From: RH-AL1 sp965198715
GTDB lineage: Bacteria; Pseudomonadota; Alphaproteobacteria; Rhizobiales; Beijerinckiaceae
Assembly (NCBI GenBank): GCA_965198715.1
Contig: CBDAPV010000002.1
Span: 930,001-994,000 of the forward strand
Reading direction: 5' to 3'
DNA: 64,000 nucleotides
The translations under genes were made by a program, and so were the position numbers. Below the pieces are notes generated by a model, which worked only from the letters and a program-made list of their open reading frames with translations, ran no database searches and had not been told where the DNA came from. Below are positions 48,244 to 56,256 of this stretch, one piece after another (within the stretch, counting starts at the first letter, position 1; the number at the start of each line of letters is the position of its first letter).

Positions 48244-51200
48244 ATGAACGCCGAATCGGACGACGACAACGGTGCAGCTCGCGGCGTGCGGCGGGCTTCG
48301 AGACGCCGTGCCCGTCGACCGCGGCGCTTCGCCTTCGCATGCTTCAAGTTTACTGCCAGCCTGCTCGTGCTGGCCGTGCTGGCCGCAGGCGTCCTGGTGG
48401 TGCGCCTCAACGCCGGCCCGATCCCGATCGAGGGATTGAACACCACAATCGCCGCGGCGCTTCACGACAAATTCGGCAACGGCCTGCGCTTCTCGCTGGG
48501 CGCCACGTCGCTGACTCAGCACGGCTTCGGCCCGGGTCTTTCCATCGATAGGCTGAAGGTCGAGGGACCGGATGGCTCCGACATCCTGATCGCGCCCCGG
48601 GCCGAGATCTCGATCGATCCCTTCGCGCTCCTTTTCGGCAAGGTGAAACCGAAGCGGCTCGAGGTGTTCGACGTCGTGCTGCGCGCCGTGCTGCTGAAGA
48701 ATGGCATCCTCGCCATCGCCGCCGGCGACGGAGCGCATCCCTTCGTCGAGCTGGGGCGCAGCGGCGAGGACGGCGTCTTGGCCGCATCGCCCGCAGTGAA
48801 CGCGGCGCCGGCGCCGCAGCTCCCCGGCGCTGGGGCCGCGGCTGCCGGCGCCTCCTCCCGCGAGCGCGCGGCGGTGATGCGCAAGGCGGCGGCGGGGCTG
48901 CGACAGTTCATTGACGTGCTGACCGATCCCGGCAGTCCCATCGCCGCCGTCGACCGGCTCGGCATCTCCGGCGGCACGCTGGTGATCCAGGACCAGGAGA
49001 CCAGCGAGGAGACGCTCTACAAGGATCTCGATCTCGCTTTCGACAAGCATCGGGGCTACTCGAGCTTTGGACTCTCGGCGCAGGGGCCGGCGCGGCGCTG
49101 GTCGATTTCGGCGATGGCGCGCGGGCGTCCCGGCGCGGAGCGGCGCTTCTCCCTGAGGATGCAGGACCTGACGATCGACGAGCTGCGCTACGCCACCGGC
49201 AGTCGTTCCATGGGGCTCGACACCGACATGCCGATCGGCATGCACGTCGACATCGGCCTTCGTCCCGACAACACGTTGCTCGAGGCGGCCGGCGGCCTCG
49301 ACCTCGGCCGTGGTTTTCTCCGGCTCGACGATCCCGATTTCGAGCCGGCCTTCGTGGATGCGATCACCACCGCCGTGCACTGGAATGGCGCCGATCGTTC
49401 GATCGTGGTCGACAAGATCGGCTACGTGGAAGGTGGCACTCGTTTCACGTCGGCCGGCCGCGTCGTGCCGCCGTCGCACGAGGGGGAGTCCTGGCTCGTC
49501 GACCTCGCGCTCTCCGAGCCGGGCCTGCTCGCGCCGGCCCGCAAGGGGGAGGAGCCGATTCCCATCGAGAACGGCGACTTCCGCGGGCGACTCGACCTCG
49601 ACGCCAAGACCTTCTTCATCGATCGGCTCTCGTTCAAGCCGCAGCGCAGCGGGGTGGCCGCCGCAGGAGCTGTGGAGTGGAGCGACGGGCCGCACATCCG
49701 CCTCGGAATCTCGATGGACCCGACGCCCGTCGCGGTGGTCAAACGCATCTGGCCGGCCGCGATCGCGTCGGCCGTCCGCGCATGGTGTCTTAACCATTTC
49801 GAGGCCGGGCTGGTCTCCGCCGGCACGCTGAAGATCGACTATGACCAGCGCGACTTGGAGCGCATGCGCGGTGACCGTGCTCCCTCGGACGGTTCGGTCA
49901 AGATGGACTTCAAGGTCACCGGCGGGCGTCTGCGTTATCTCAACGGCGTACCGCCGCTCGACGACGTGACCGGCACCGGACATGTCACCGGCCGTACCAC
50001 CCACCTGCTCATCGATAGCGCCACGACCACCGCCGACGGACGCACCGCGAAACTTTCGAACGGCACCTTCACCGTGCTCAATGCGGACGTTCATCCCGCG
50101 CACGCGACGATGACGGCTCATCTGAGCGGGTCGGTGGAGACGGTGACGTCCATCCTGGCATGTGACGCGCTGAAGCCCTACGCCTCGCTGCCGCTCGATC
50201 CCTCGACGCTGCATGGCCAGATCGAGGGCGATCTCGAAAAGGCCATCATTCTCGGGGAGGCCGCCGACCCTTCGCAGGAAGCCCTCAAGGTCGATGCCAA
50301 GGTGACGAACTTCTCCGCCGAACGCCTGGTCGGCAAGGAGAGCCTCGATAACGCGGCGCTGACGATCAAGGTCGGCGACGGCACGCTTCGCGCCGACGGC
50401 CAGGGCCGGATCTTCGGCGGAACGACGACTTTCGACATCGTGCGGAACGGCGGCGGGCCGCCGGTCGCCGTCATCGCCCTCGTTCTCGACGAGGCTGCCC
50501 GCGCCAAGCTCGGCCTCAACGCCGTACCCGGGCTGACCGGCCCGATGACGGCGCACGTCAACACGACGCTCGGCGACCCCCAGAAGATGAAGGCGCAGAT
50601 CGAGATCGATCTCGCCAAGACCGGCGTCGCCGCCGCCTTCCTCGGGCTATCCAAGCCCGCGGGGCGGCCGGCCAAGATCGCCTTCACGCTGGCCTCGGGC
50701 GCCGACAAGATGTCGATCGACGCGCTCACCGTCGACGTCGGTTCACTTCAGGCAAAAGGCGCGATCGATTTGGGCGCCGACAACGGCTTTCAGGCGGCGC
50801 GATTTTCCTCACTCAAGGTCTCGCCCGGGGATGACATGAAGCTCGACGTGACCAAGGTCGACGACACCTTCAAGCTTGTGGTGCGCGGCTCGACCATTGA
50901 TGCCCGGCCATTCTTGAAGGTCTTGACGTCGACGCCGGGCGACAGCGCCGCAATGGCGCGCAATGCCAAGGCCGAGAAGAAGGAGGTCGCCGCCTTCAAG
51001 GGGTTCGAAATCGATCTGAAGTCGAACATCCTGACCGGCTTCAACAAGGAGGTCATGAGCGGCGTCGAGTTGAAGCTGTCCAAGCGCAACGACCAGATCC
51101 GCCAATTCGCCGCGCAGGGGCGTTTCGGCCGGCAGGGGTTCAGCGGATCCATGACCGCGGCCGGCCACATGAAAATCTCGGCGCAGGACGCCGGCTCGCT

Positions 51201-51792
51201 GCTCTCTTTCATCGATCTCTACAAGCACATGGAGGGCGGGCATCTTGCCGCCGCCATGCAGATGGATGAGGATGCGCTGAGCGGCTCGCTCGAGGTCCGC
51301 GACTTCGTCCTGCGCGACGAGCCGGCGATCCGCAACCTCGTCGCGACCTCGACGACGGTGAGCGCGCCGGGCGCGAACCAGGAGGAGGCCCGGCGCATCG
51401 ACGGCGGCGCCGTCGATTTCAGGCGCCTCAAGGTCAGCTTCGCGCGCGACGGCAGCCGCCTGGATCTGCGCGACGCCACGATGTACGGCCCGCAGATCGG
51501 TCTCTCCGTCGACGGCTGGCTCGACTATTCCCACGACCGGGTCGGCATGAAGGGGACCTTCGTGCCCGCCTTCGCCGTCAACAACCTGTTCTCGCAGATT
51601 CCGGTCCTCGGGGTTTTTCTCGGCGGCAAGTCCAACGAGGGGCTGCTCGCCATCACCTTCAACATCTCGGGTTCTGCGAGTTCGCCGAGCCTGACGATCA
51701 ATCCTCTATCGTCAATTGCGCCGGGCTTCGTGCGCAACATTTTCGGCGTATTGGACGCGCCTGTCGCGGGGCCGCCGCCGGCGACGCGCTAA
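48244..51792 (+). CDS. Large AsmA-like (DUF3971/YhdP-type) envelope protein
   Basis: A 1182-residue protein with a basic N-terminus, a single membrane helix (ASLLVLAVLAAGVLVVRL, about residues 40-58) and a very long periplasmic repetitive beta region, as in AsmA, TamB and YhdP. A DUF3971-like part covers the middle. The C-terminal AsmA-like end has LDYSHDRVGMKGTFVPAFAV, then NNLFSQIPVLGVFLGGKSNE, the usual family closing block, and SLTINPLSSIAPGFVRNIFG. These proteins form grooves that carry phospholipids between membranes. An in-frame GTG one codon upstream is an alternative start. It overlaps convergent lipB by four bases. Confidence 0.85.
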   Translation: MNAESDDDNGAARGVRRASRRRARRPRRFAFACFKFTASLLVLAVLAAGVLVVRLNAGPIPIEGLNTTIAAALHDKFGNGLRFSLGATSLTQHGFGPGLSIDRLKVEGPDGSDILIAPRAEISIDPFALLFGKVKPKRLEVFDVVLRAVLLKNGILAIAAGDGAHPFVELGRSGEDGVLAASPAVNAAPAPQLPGAGAAAAGASSRERAAVMRKAAAGLRQFIDVLTDPGSPIAAVDRLGISGGTLVIQDQETSEETLYKDLDLAFDKHRGYSSFGLSAQGPARRWSISAMARGRPGAERRFSLRMQDLTIDELRYATGSRSMGLDTDMPIGMHVDIGLRPDNTLLEAAGGLDLGRGFLRLDDPDFEPAFVDAITTAVHWNGADRSIVVDKIGYVEGGTRFTSAGRVVPPSHEGESWLVDLALSEPGLLAPARKGEEPIPIENGDFRGRLDLDAKTFFIDRLSFKPQRSGVAAAGAVEWSDGPHIRLGISMDPTPVAVVKRIWPAAIASAVRAWCLNHFEAGLVSAGTLKIDYDQRDLERMRGDRAPSDGSVKMDFKVTGGRLRYLNGVPPLDDVTGTGHVTGRTTHLLIDSATTTADGRTAKLSNGTFTVLNADVHPAHATMTAHLSGSVETVTSILACDALKPYASLPLDPSTLHGQIEGDLEKAIILGEAADPSQEALKVDAKVTNFSAERLVGKESLDNAALTIKVGDGTLRADGQGRIFGGTTTFDIVRNGGGPPVAVIALVLDEAARAKLGLNAVPGLTGPMTAHVNTTLGDPQKMKAQIEIDLAKTGVAAAFLGLSKPAGRPAKIAFTLASGADKMSIDALTVDVGSLQAKGAIDLGADNGFQAARFSSLKVSPGDDMKLDVTKVDDTFKLVVRGSTIDARPFLKVLTSTPGDSAAMARNAKAEKKEVAAFKGFEIDLKSNILTGFNKEVMSGVELKLSKRNDQIRQFAAQGRFGRQGFSGSMTAAGHMKISAQDAGSLLSFIDLYKHMEGGHLAAAMQMDEDALSGSLEVRDFVLRDEPAIRNLVATSTTVSAPGANQEEARRIDGGAVDFRRLKVSFARDGSRLDLRDATMYGPQIGLSVDGWLDYSHDRVGMKGTFVPAFAVNNLFSQIPVLGVFLGGKSNEGLLAITFNISGSASSPSLTINPLSSIAPGFVRNIFGVLDAPVAGPPPATR

Positions 51793-52589
51793 GAACCAGT
51801 CGCTCCGAAGATCGGCTCGAAAGCGATCCTGAGGGCGATGTCCACCTGGGCCATGGATGCGAGCTGGCCGAGGTCGGCGAGGCTCGTCTGGCCGAAATGC
51901 GCATCGGCGATGCCGCAGGGCACGACTCCTGTGTAATGCGACAGGTCCGGCTCGACGTTGAGGGCGATGCCGTGGAAGCTGACCCAGCGTCGCAGCCGGA
52001 TGCCGATCGCGGCGATCTTGTCTTCTGCCGCTTCGCCGCCGGCGCCGCGTGCCTTGTCGCGCCGGACGACCCAGACGCCGACGCGATCCTCGCGGCGTTC
52101 GCCGTGCACCATGAAGGCCGCCAGCGTGTCGATGACCCAGCGCTCGAGCGCCGCCACGAAGGCCCTGATGTCGGGCCGCCGCGCCTTCAGGTCGAGCATG
52201 ACGTAGGCCACGCGCTGACCTGGCCCGTGATAGGTGATCTGGCCGCCGCGCCCCGTGCGGTGCAGGGGAAAGCGGAGCGAGGCGGGCAGGGCGGCGACGC
52301 CCGTTCCCGCGGTGTAGAGGGCAGGGTGCTCGACCAGCCAGACCCGCTCGGCTGCCTCGCCGCGAGCCAACGCCTCGGCATGCTGCTCCATGGCGGCGAC
52401 GGCGTCCTCGTAGCCGACGAGCCCGTCCGCGATGCGCCACTCGACGACGACATCGTCGTGTCGGAGGAAGCTCGCGCCAACGTTCGCCAGCCGCGGGGTC
52501 GCAGCCGGGGCCGACGCACTGTCAGCCGAAGACCGCAAACTCGGTGTAGGCGAGGTCGCCGGGGCGGGGAGGATGCGGTCCGACTGCAT
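51789..52589 (-). CDS. lipB: Octanoyltransferase LipB
   Basis: A 266-residue LipB, moving octanoyl groups from acyl carrier protein to lipoyl-accepting domains such as those of pyruvate dehydrogenase. The acyl-pocket motifs are WLVEHPALYTAGTGVAALPA and TGRGGQITYHGPGQRVAYVM. The catalytic Lys is in DKIAAIGIRLRRWVSFHG, and the nucleophilic Cys is in VVPCGIAD near the end. The ATG at 52589 lies inside the GNAT gene on the same strand (68-base overlap). About 40 residues before the conserved core are Ala/Ser/Pro-rich and not conserved, so a later non-ATG start is possible. Confidence 0.93.
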   Translation of the reverse strand: MQSDRILPAPATSPTPSLRSSADSASAPAATPRLANVGASFLRHDDVVVEWRIADGLVGYEDAVAAMEQHAEALARGEAAERVWLVEHPALYTAGTGVAALPASLRFPLHRTGRGGQITYHGPGQRVAYVMLDLKARRPDIRAFVAALERWVIDTLAAFMVHGERREDRVGVWVVRRDKARGAGGEAAEDKIAAIGIRLRRWVSFHGIALNVEPDLSHYTGVVPCGIADAHFGQTSLADLGQLASMAQVDIALRIAFEPIFGATGS

Positions 52590-53385
52590 ATTTATTCTGC
52601 CCCGTATTGACCGGTCGCCCGGGAACGCCGGGAAGCCGGTCGACACCGTCGACCAAAGTCAAGGCGCTGCCGTGCCTCAGGAGTGCTGCGCCGAGCGACC
52701 CGGCGAAGCGTACGTAAGCCGAGAGGTCGCGACAATAAAGCAGCTGCGTTGCCGGAACGAACCGGCGCAGGCGTCGCGGGGGAGCGAAGACGAATGGATG
52801 GGCGCCGTCGTCCGCCTCCACGACAAGGCAGAGGCAGCCGAGCGCCGCATGGTCGGCGACGAGCCCGCCGTCGGGCCAGCCCGCTTCGTCCGCTACCGCG
52901 AAGGCGCGCACGCGCATCCTTTCGTGCCGCCGCGCCAGCATCGGTATCGTGAGCAGCGAGCCCGCGGCGAAGGGCCGGAAGCCCTGCGCCTCGATGATTG
53001 CCTGTGTATGCGGCGCGGGCGTTATGTTGAGAAAGGTGACGGTTTTGTCTCTCAGCGCCGCGCCAAGCAGCAGCGGCGCATGGCCGCTGAAAGCGCTTTC
53101 GACGTACCAGCTCGAAAGGTTGCAGCGCACGAGAGGGACGCCCGATACGTCGGTCATCTCCGCGTGGATCGTCAGGAGGACTCCCACTACCCGCCCGTTG
53201 GTCTCCAGCAGGCGTCCGTAGCGCGGGTAGCCGGCCGGGCTTTGCCGCCGCCGTAAACGCTCGAGTGCCCGCTGCCACCAGGCGGCGGGATACGCGGGAA
53301 AACCAACCGCCAACAACGCGACGACGGAATCGAGATCCGTCTCCTCTATGATACGGCGTTGCAGCATGGGCGACATGATGTTCAT
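52522..53385 (-). CDS. GNAT-like acyltransferase domain protein
   Basis: A 287-residue protein with a GNAT-type N-terminal half: RRIIEETDLDSVVALLAVGF, the substrate strand GRLLETNGRVVGVLLTIHAE and the YVESAFSGHAPLLLGAALRD segment in place of the CoA-binding motif. The C-terminal half (from about 150) is a second divergent domain rich in Ala and Arg. The usual Q/RxxGxG/A loop is not clear, so catalysis is uncertain. It resembles hypothetical rhizobial acetyltransferases. The ATG at 53385 is one codon after a possible TTG. Its end overlaps lipB by 68 bases, so the two are transcribed together. Confidence 0.6.
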   Translation of the reverse strand: MNIMSPMLQRRIIEETDLDSVVALLAVGFPAYPAAWWQRALERLRRRQSPAGYPRYGRLLETNGRVVGVLLTIHAEMTDVSGVPLVRCNLSSWYVESAFSGHAPLLLGAALRDKTVTFLNITPAPHTQAIIEAQGFRPFAAGSLLTIPMLARRHERMRVRAFAVADEAGWPDGGLVADHAALGCLCLVVEADDGAHPFVFAPPRRLRRFVPATQLLYCRDLSAYVRFAGSLGAALLRHGSALTLVDGVDRLPGVPGRPVNTGQNKYAVGPHPPRPGDLAYTEFAVFG

Positions 53386-53574
53386 CAAGCTTTTGCGTCG
53401 CAGAGATGGTACCGAAACCAGCCGTCTGGACGAGATCTTTCTCTTAAGCTTAACAAGCGAACGCTCTTGCTCGTAACATACCTCACGCTGTCAAGTGCTT
53501 ACGCGATTGTCGGCCGAAATCCGGCCTTAATGCTTCTTTAACGTCGCAGTGAGTTTGCGTGGGGGGAATTGAGC

Positions 53575-54570
53575 ATGGCAAGGCGTCTTGTTCTGTCGGG
53601 GCTGGTCGGGGGACTGCTCGCGGCGTCGAGCTGGTGCGTAATGGCACAGGAGGCGCAGCCCGCCTCCGGCGATTGCACAGGCTTCATGTGCAAGGTGTTC
53701 GGATCGAACATTGAGGAACATCCGGTTCGGCCGGCCGCGGCCGCGCAGCCCGTCGCCGCCGTGGCCGATGTCGCCGACCCCGCGGACCCGGCAGCTTCGT
53801 CGCCGAAGAGCCATCCGCATATCGCGCCTAAGCCGGTGCCGACGGTGACGATCGCCGCCGACGGCGCCGAAGCGGCGCGCCTCAAAGCTCTAGCCTCGAC
53901 GCTTTCCAAGACCCACGTCCAGATCGTGAGGGCCGACGCCGGCCGAAGCGCCGACTTCATCGTGGCCCCGGCCGTCGACGGCGTGGCATCGGGCGAGAAG
54001 GCGCGGCTCTTCACCGAGCAGCTGCACATCGTCGCCGGCCCGGCGATCCGCTCGCTCACGGACCTGAAGGACAAGGTCGTGAGCTTCGGTCCCGACAAGA
54101 GCCCGGCGCAGGCCGCCGCGCGCAAGGCCTTCGCCGCGCTCGGTGTGAGCGTCAAGGAGACCTCGCTCGAGCTCGACAACGCTCTTGACGGCATGGCGAC
54201 AGGCGACGTCGCTGCCGCGGTGGTGCTCGCGCCGCAGCCTGACGCGCGCCTTGCGCGTCTTAAGACCACCTCCGGCCTCCACCTCGTGTCATGGCCCGAA
54301 GGTGCGGCCGCGCCGGACGGCGCCTCGGTCACGTCGATCCCCGGTTCGGCCTATCCCAGCCTCGCCAAGCCCGGCGACAGCCTTCGCGCGATCGGTATCG
54401 AGGCGGCGCTTGATGCCTCGGGCAAGGGCGCCGAGAGCCCTGCCGCCAAGGCCTTCCTCGTCGCGCTGTCGCAGCACTCGGCCGCGCTGTCAAAACTCGG
54501 ATTCGACCTCATCAAGGCCGATCTCGAGACGCGCAACGGTCGCCGCATCGCCAGCGCCGAGCGGCGCTGA
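53575..54570 (+). CDS. TAXI-type (NMT1-like) periplasmic solute-binding protein
   Basis: A 331-residue exported protein. After a signal peptide (LVLSGLVGGLLAASSWCVMA) and a disordered Ala/Pro/Asp linker comes a binding-protein fold. The part SLTDLKDKVVSFGPDKSPAQ matches the TAXI/NMT1 'DL-GK-V-vG...G' region, and KAFAALGVSVKETSLELDNA continues it. Usual partner genes for a TRAP transporter membrane subunit are not adjacent, so it may be an orphan receptor or serve an envelope sensor. ATG 53575 has GGGGGGAA upstream; a TTG two codons earlier is possible. The stop overlaps the coaD start. Confidence 0.75.
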   Translation: MARRLVLSGLVGGLLAASSWCVMAQEAQPASGDCTGFMCKVFGSNIEEHPVRPAAAAQPVAAVADVADPADPAASSPKSHPHIAPKPVPTVTIAADGAEAARLKALASTLSKTHVQIVRADAGRSADFIVAPAVDGVASGEKARLFTEQLHIVAGPAIRSLTDLKDKVVSFGPDKSPAQAAARKAFAALGVSVKETSLELDNALDGMATGDVAAAVVLAPQPDARLARLKTTSGLHLVSWPEGAAAPDGASVTSIPGSAYPSLAKPGDSLRAIGIEAALDASGKGAESPAAKAFLVALSQHSAALSKLGFDLIKADLETRNGRRIASAERR

Positions 54571-55088
54571 CGGCGGCGCCCGCCATCCGTACTGCGCTTT
54601 ACACCGGGTCGTTCGATCCGGTGACCAACGGCCACGTCGCCGTGCTCGCCGCCGGCGCGAGGCTGTTCGACCGCATCGTCGTGGCAATCGGAGTGCATTC
54701 CGGCAAGGCGCCGATGCTGGCGCTCGAGGTGCGCCGCGGCCTCCTCGAGGCGAGCTGCGCCGACACATTCGCCGCCAGCGGCTGCGCTCTGGAGGTGGCA
54801 ACCTTTGACGGACTCGCCATCGAAGCGGCAAGGGCGCACCGCGCGACGATCATCCTGCGCGGTCTGCGCGATGGTTCCGACCTCGATTACGAGATGCAGA
54901 TGGCGGGCATGAATGCCGCCATGGCGCCCGAAGTGCAGACACTCTTCGTGCCGGCTCCGCCAGGGGTACGCTACGTCACCGCGACACTGGTGCGCCAGAT
55001 CGCCGGCATGGGCGGCGACGTCTCCGCCTTCGTGCCCAAAGCGGTGCGCGCCGCGCTCGCGGCCAGGTCGTCGCCGCAACCGAGTTAA
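54567..55088 (+). CDS. coaD: Phosphopantetheine adenylyltransferase
   Basis: A 173-residue CoaD, which converts 4'-phosphopantetheine and ATP to dephospho-CoA. The T/HxGH motif is LYTGSFDPVTNGHVAVLAAG at the N-terminus, and the ISSTxxR-like part is FVPAPPGVRYVTATLVRQIA near the end. The frame has no ATG, GTG or TTG ahead of the essential first strand; the only plausible start is CTG at 54567, overlapping the previous stop as CTGA (ATC 54585 is less likely). A GTG inside the motif at 54621 would remove the active site. Translation is probably coupled to the TAXI-type gene. Confidence 0.9.
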   Translation: MTAAPAIRTALYTGSFDPVTNGHVAVLAAGARLFDRIVVAIGVHSGKAPMLALEVRRGLLEASCADTFAASGCALEVATFDGLAIEAARAHRATIILRGLRDGSDLDYEMQMAGMNAAMAPEVQTLFVPAPPGVRYVTATLVRQIAGMGGDVSAFVPKAVRAALAARSSPQPS

Positions 55089-55122
55089 GCGCGCGCTAAC
55101 TCGGCACTACTAACCTTCGCCA

Positions 55123-55443
55123 ATGGTCGTCCGCACGCGCCTTCGCGCGATCCTCTTCCCGTTGGTGCTCTACCTCGTCTCGGGAGGGATCGGCGGCTAT
55201 TTCGTCTGGCATGCCATTAACGGTGATCGCGGCCTCAAGGTCAGCGACGAGTACGAGAAGTCGATCGCCATGCTGAAGACCGAGTTAGAGGCGACCAGGG
55301 CCGATAGCGCGAAATGGCAGCATCGCATCGACCTGATGCGCGGCAGCACCATCGACCGTGACCTGCTCGAGGAGGAGGCGCGGGCGACGCTCGACCGCGT
55401 CGGCAAGGACGATCTCGTCGTCTTCCTGCCGCAGCGGCGCTGA
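55123..55443 (+). CDS. FtsB/DivIC family cell-division protein
   Basis: A 106-residue bitopic protein: a short cytoplasmic start, one membrane helix (LRAILFPLVLYLVSGGIGGY), a coiled coil (YEKSIAMLKTELEATRADSA) and a membrane-distal domain with TIDRDLLEEEARATLDRVGK. FtsB links FtsL and FtsQ in the divisome. Placement with coaD is unlike the usual alphaproteobacterial position near eno or pdhA, which slightly weakens the specific name; the domain architecture is clear. It begins about 35 bases after coaD. Confidence 0.85.
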   Translation: MVVRTRLRAILFPLVLYLVSGGIGGYFVWHAINGDRGLKVSDEYEKSIAMLKTELEATRADSAKWQHRIDLMRGSTIDRDLLEEEARATLDRVGKDDLVVFLPQRR

Positions 55444-55452
55444 CGCTTTCGT

Positions 55453-55665
55453 TCAACGACGGTTGTCGACGTCGGACACGGGCGACAGCGGTACGCATTC
55501 GAAGCTGACGTGGGTCGAGACATCGCGATCGATCGAGATTGAATGTTCGGCGGCGCTGCGGCAGGCGCCCATCGACAGGAACTCGCCGACCCTTGTGGAG
55601 GTGACGCCGCCACCGCCGGCGCTGGTCACCTGCGCCACCATGATCAATGCGACAACCTGAGCCAT
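55453..55665 (-). CDS. Small possibly exported hypothetical protein
   Basis: A 70-residue protein with a weak signal-like start (MAQVVALIMVAQVTSAGGGG) and a body with two Cys (VGEFLSMGACRSAAEHSISI and STHVSFECVPLSP). It is close in style to exported rhizobial peptides with one disulfide. It converges with the FtsB-like gene and follows the peroxiredoxin gene on the same strand by about 20 bases. No family name can be given. Confidence 0.45.
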   Translation of the reverse strand: MAQVVALIMVAQVTSAGGGGVTSTRVGEFLSMGACRSAAEHSISIDRDVSTHVSFECVPLSPVSDVDNRR

Positions 55666-55686
55666 CAGACCTGAGCCATCGCGCGG

Positions 55687-56256
55687 CTAGTGGCCTGCGC
55701 TCGCGCGCCAGGCTTTCACCGCGGTGAGCGCGGTGGAGATGTGGCTCTCGGCGCCGGAGTCGCTGTGCTCTTCCAGGATGCGGCCGTTAGGCGCGATCAC
55801 GTAGGAGATGCGGTTGGCGAACCCCATGCTGGTGCCGGGGAATGACAGGGCCGCGTCGTAGGCGCGGGCGACGTCGAGGCTCGGGTCGGCGCCGACGGGG
55901 AACGTGTCGCGGCATTCCTTGGAGGAGAACTGGCGCTGCGTGTCGATGCCATCGGCCGAGACGCCGATGACGCTGGCGCCGGCCGCGGTGAACTGCGGCA
56001 TCGCGTCGGCAAAGTCGTGGGCCTCGAGCGTGCACACGCTGGTGAAGCTCTTGGGGTAGAAGTAGAGCACCACCGGACCCTTCTTCAGCGCCGCGGTGAG
56101 ATCGAAGGTGAAGACCTTGCCGCCCTGGGCCGCGGGAATGGTGAAGGCCGGCGCCGTCTGGCCCGGCTGCATCGCCGCCACGGCGGCGGAGCCGAAGCCG
56201 GCGGCGAGCATGGCAGCCGTCGCGAAGGCGAGGGGAAGAGTGGTCCCGCGGGTCAT
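55687..56256 (-). CDS. Exported peroxiredoxin
   Basis: A 189-residue AhpC/TSA-family peroxiredoxin with a Sec signal peptide (LPLAFATAAMLAAGFGSAAV, cleavage near VAA), so it works in the periplasm. The active site is VVLYFYPKSFTSVCTLEAHD, with the peroxidatic Cys in SVCT and the conserved Thr replaced by Ser two residues earlier. A second Cys, in SSKECRDTF, may be the resolving residue. The ending LEEHSDSGAESHISTALTAV is family-like. Its start overlaps the alaS stop by four bases, so it is translated with alanyl-tRNA synthetase. Confidence 0.88.
   Translation of the reverse strand: MTRGTTLPLAFATAAMLAAGFGSAAVAAMQPGQTAPAFTIPAAQGGKVFTFDLTAALKKGPVVLYFYPKSFTSVCTLEAHDFADAMPQFTAAGASVIGVSADGIDTQRQFSSKECRDTFPVGADPSLDVARAYDAALSFPGTSMGFANRISYVIAPNGRILEEHSDSGAESHISTALTAVKAWRASAGH

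Noticed and set aside
48052..50556. 834-codon minus frame opposite the AsmA-like gene
   Set aside because: It is a shadow on the opposite strand with Arg/Glu/His-rich composition and no motif; the plus frame shows continuous family features.
53389..53574. Short plus frame ending YAIVGRNPALMLL before the TAXI-type gene
   Set aside because: There is no start signal and it overlaps the GNAT-like gene start region; this AT-richer gap is better explained as divergent promoters.
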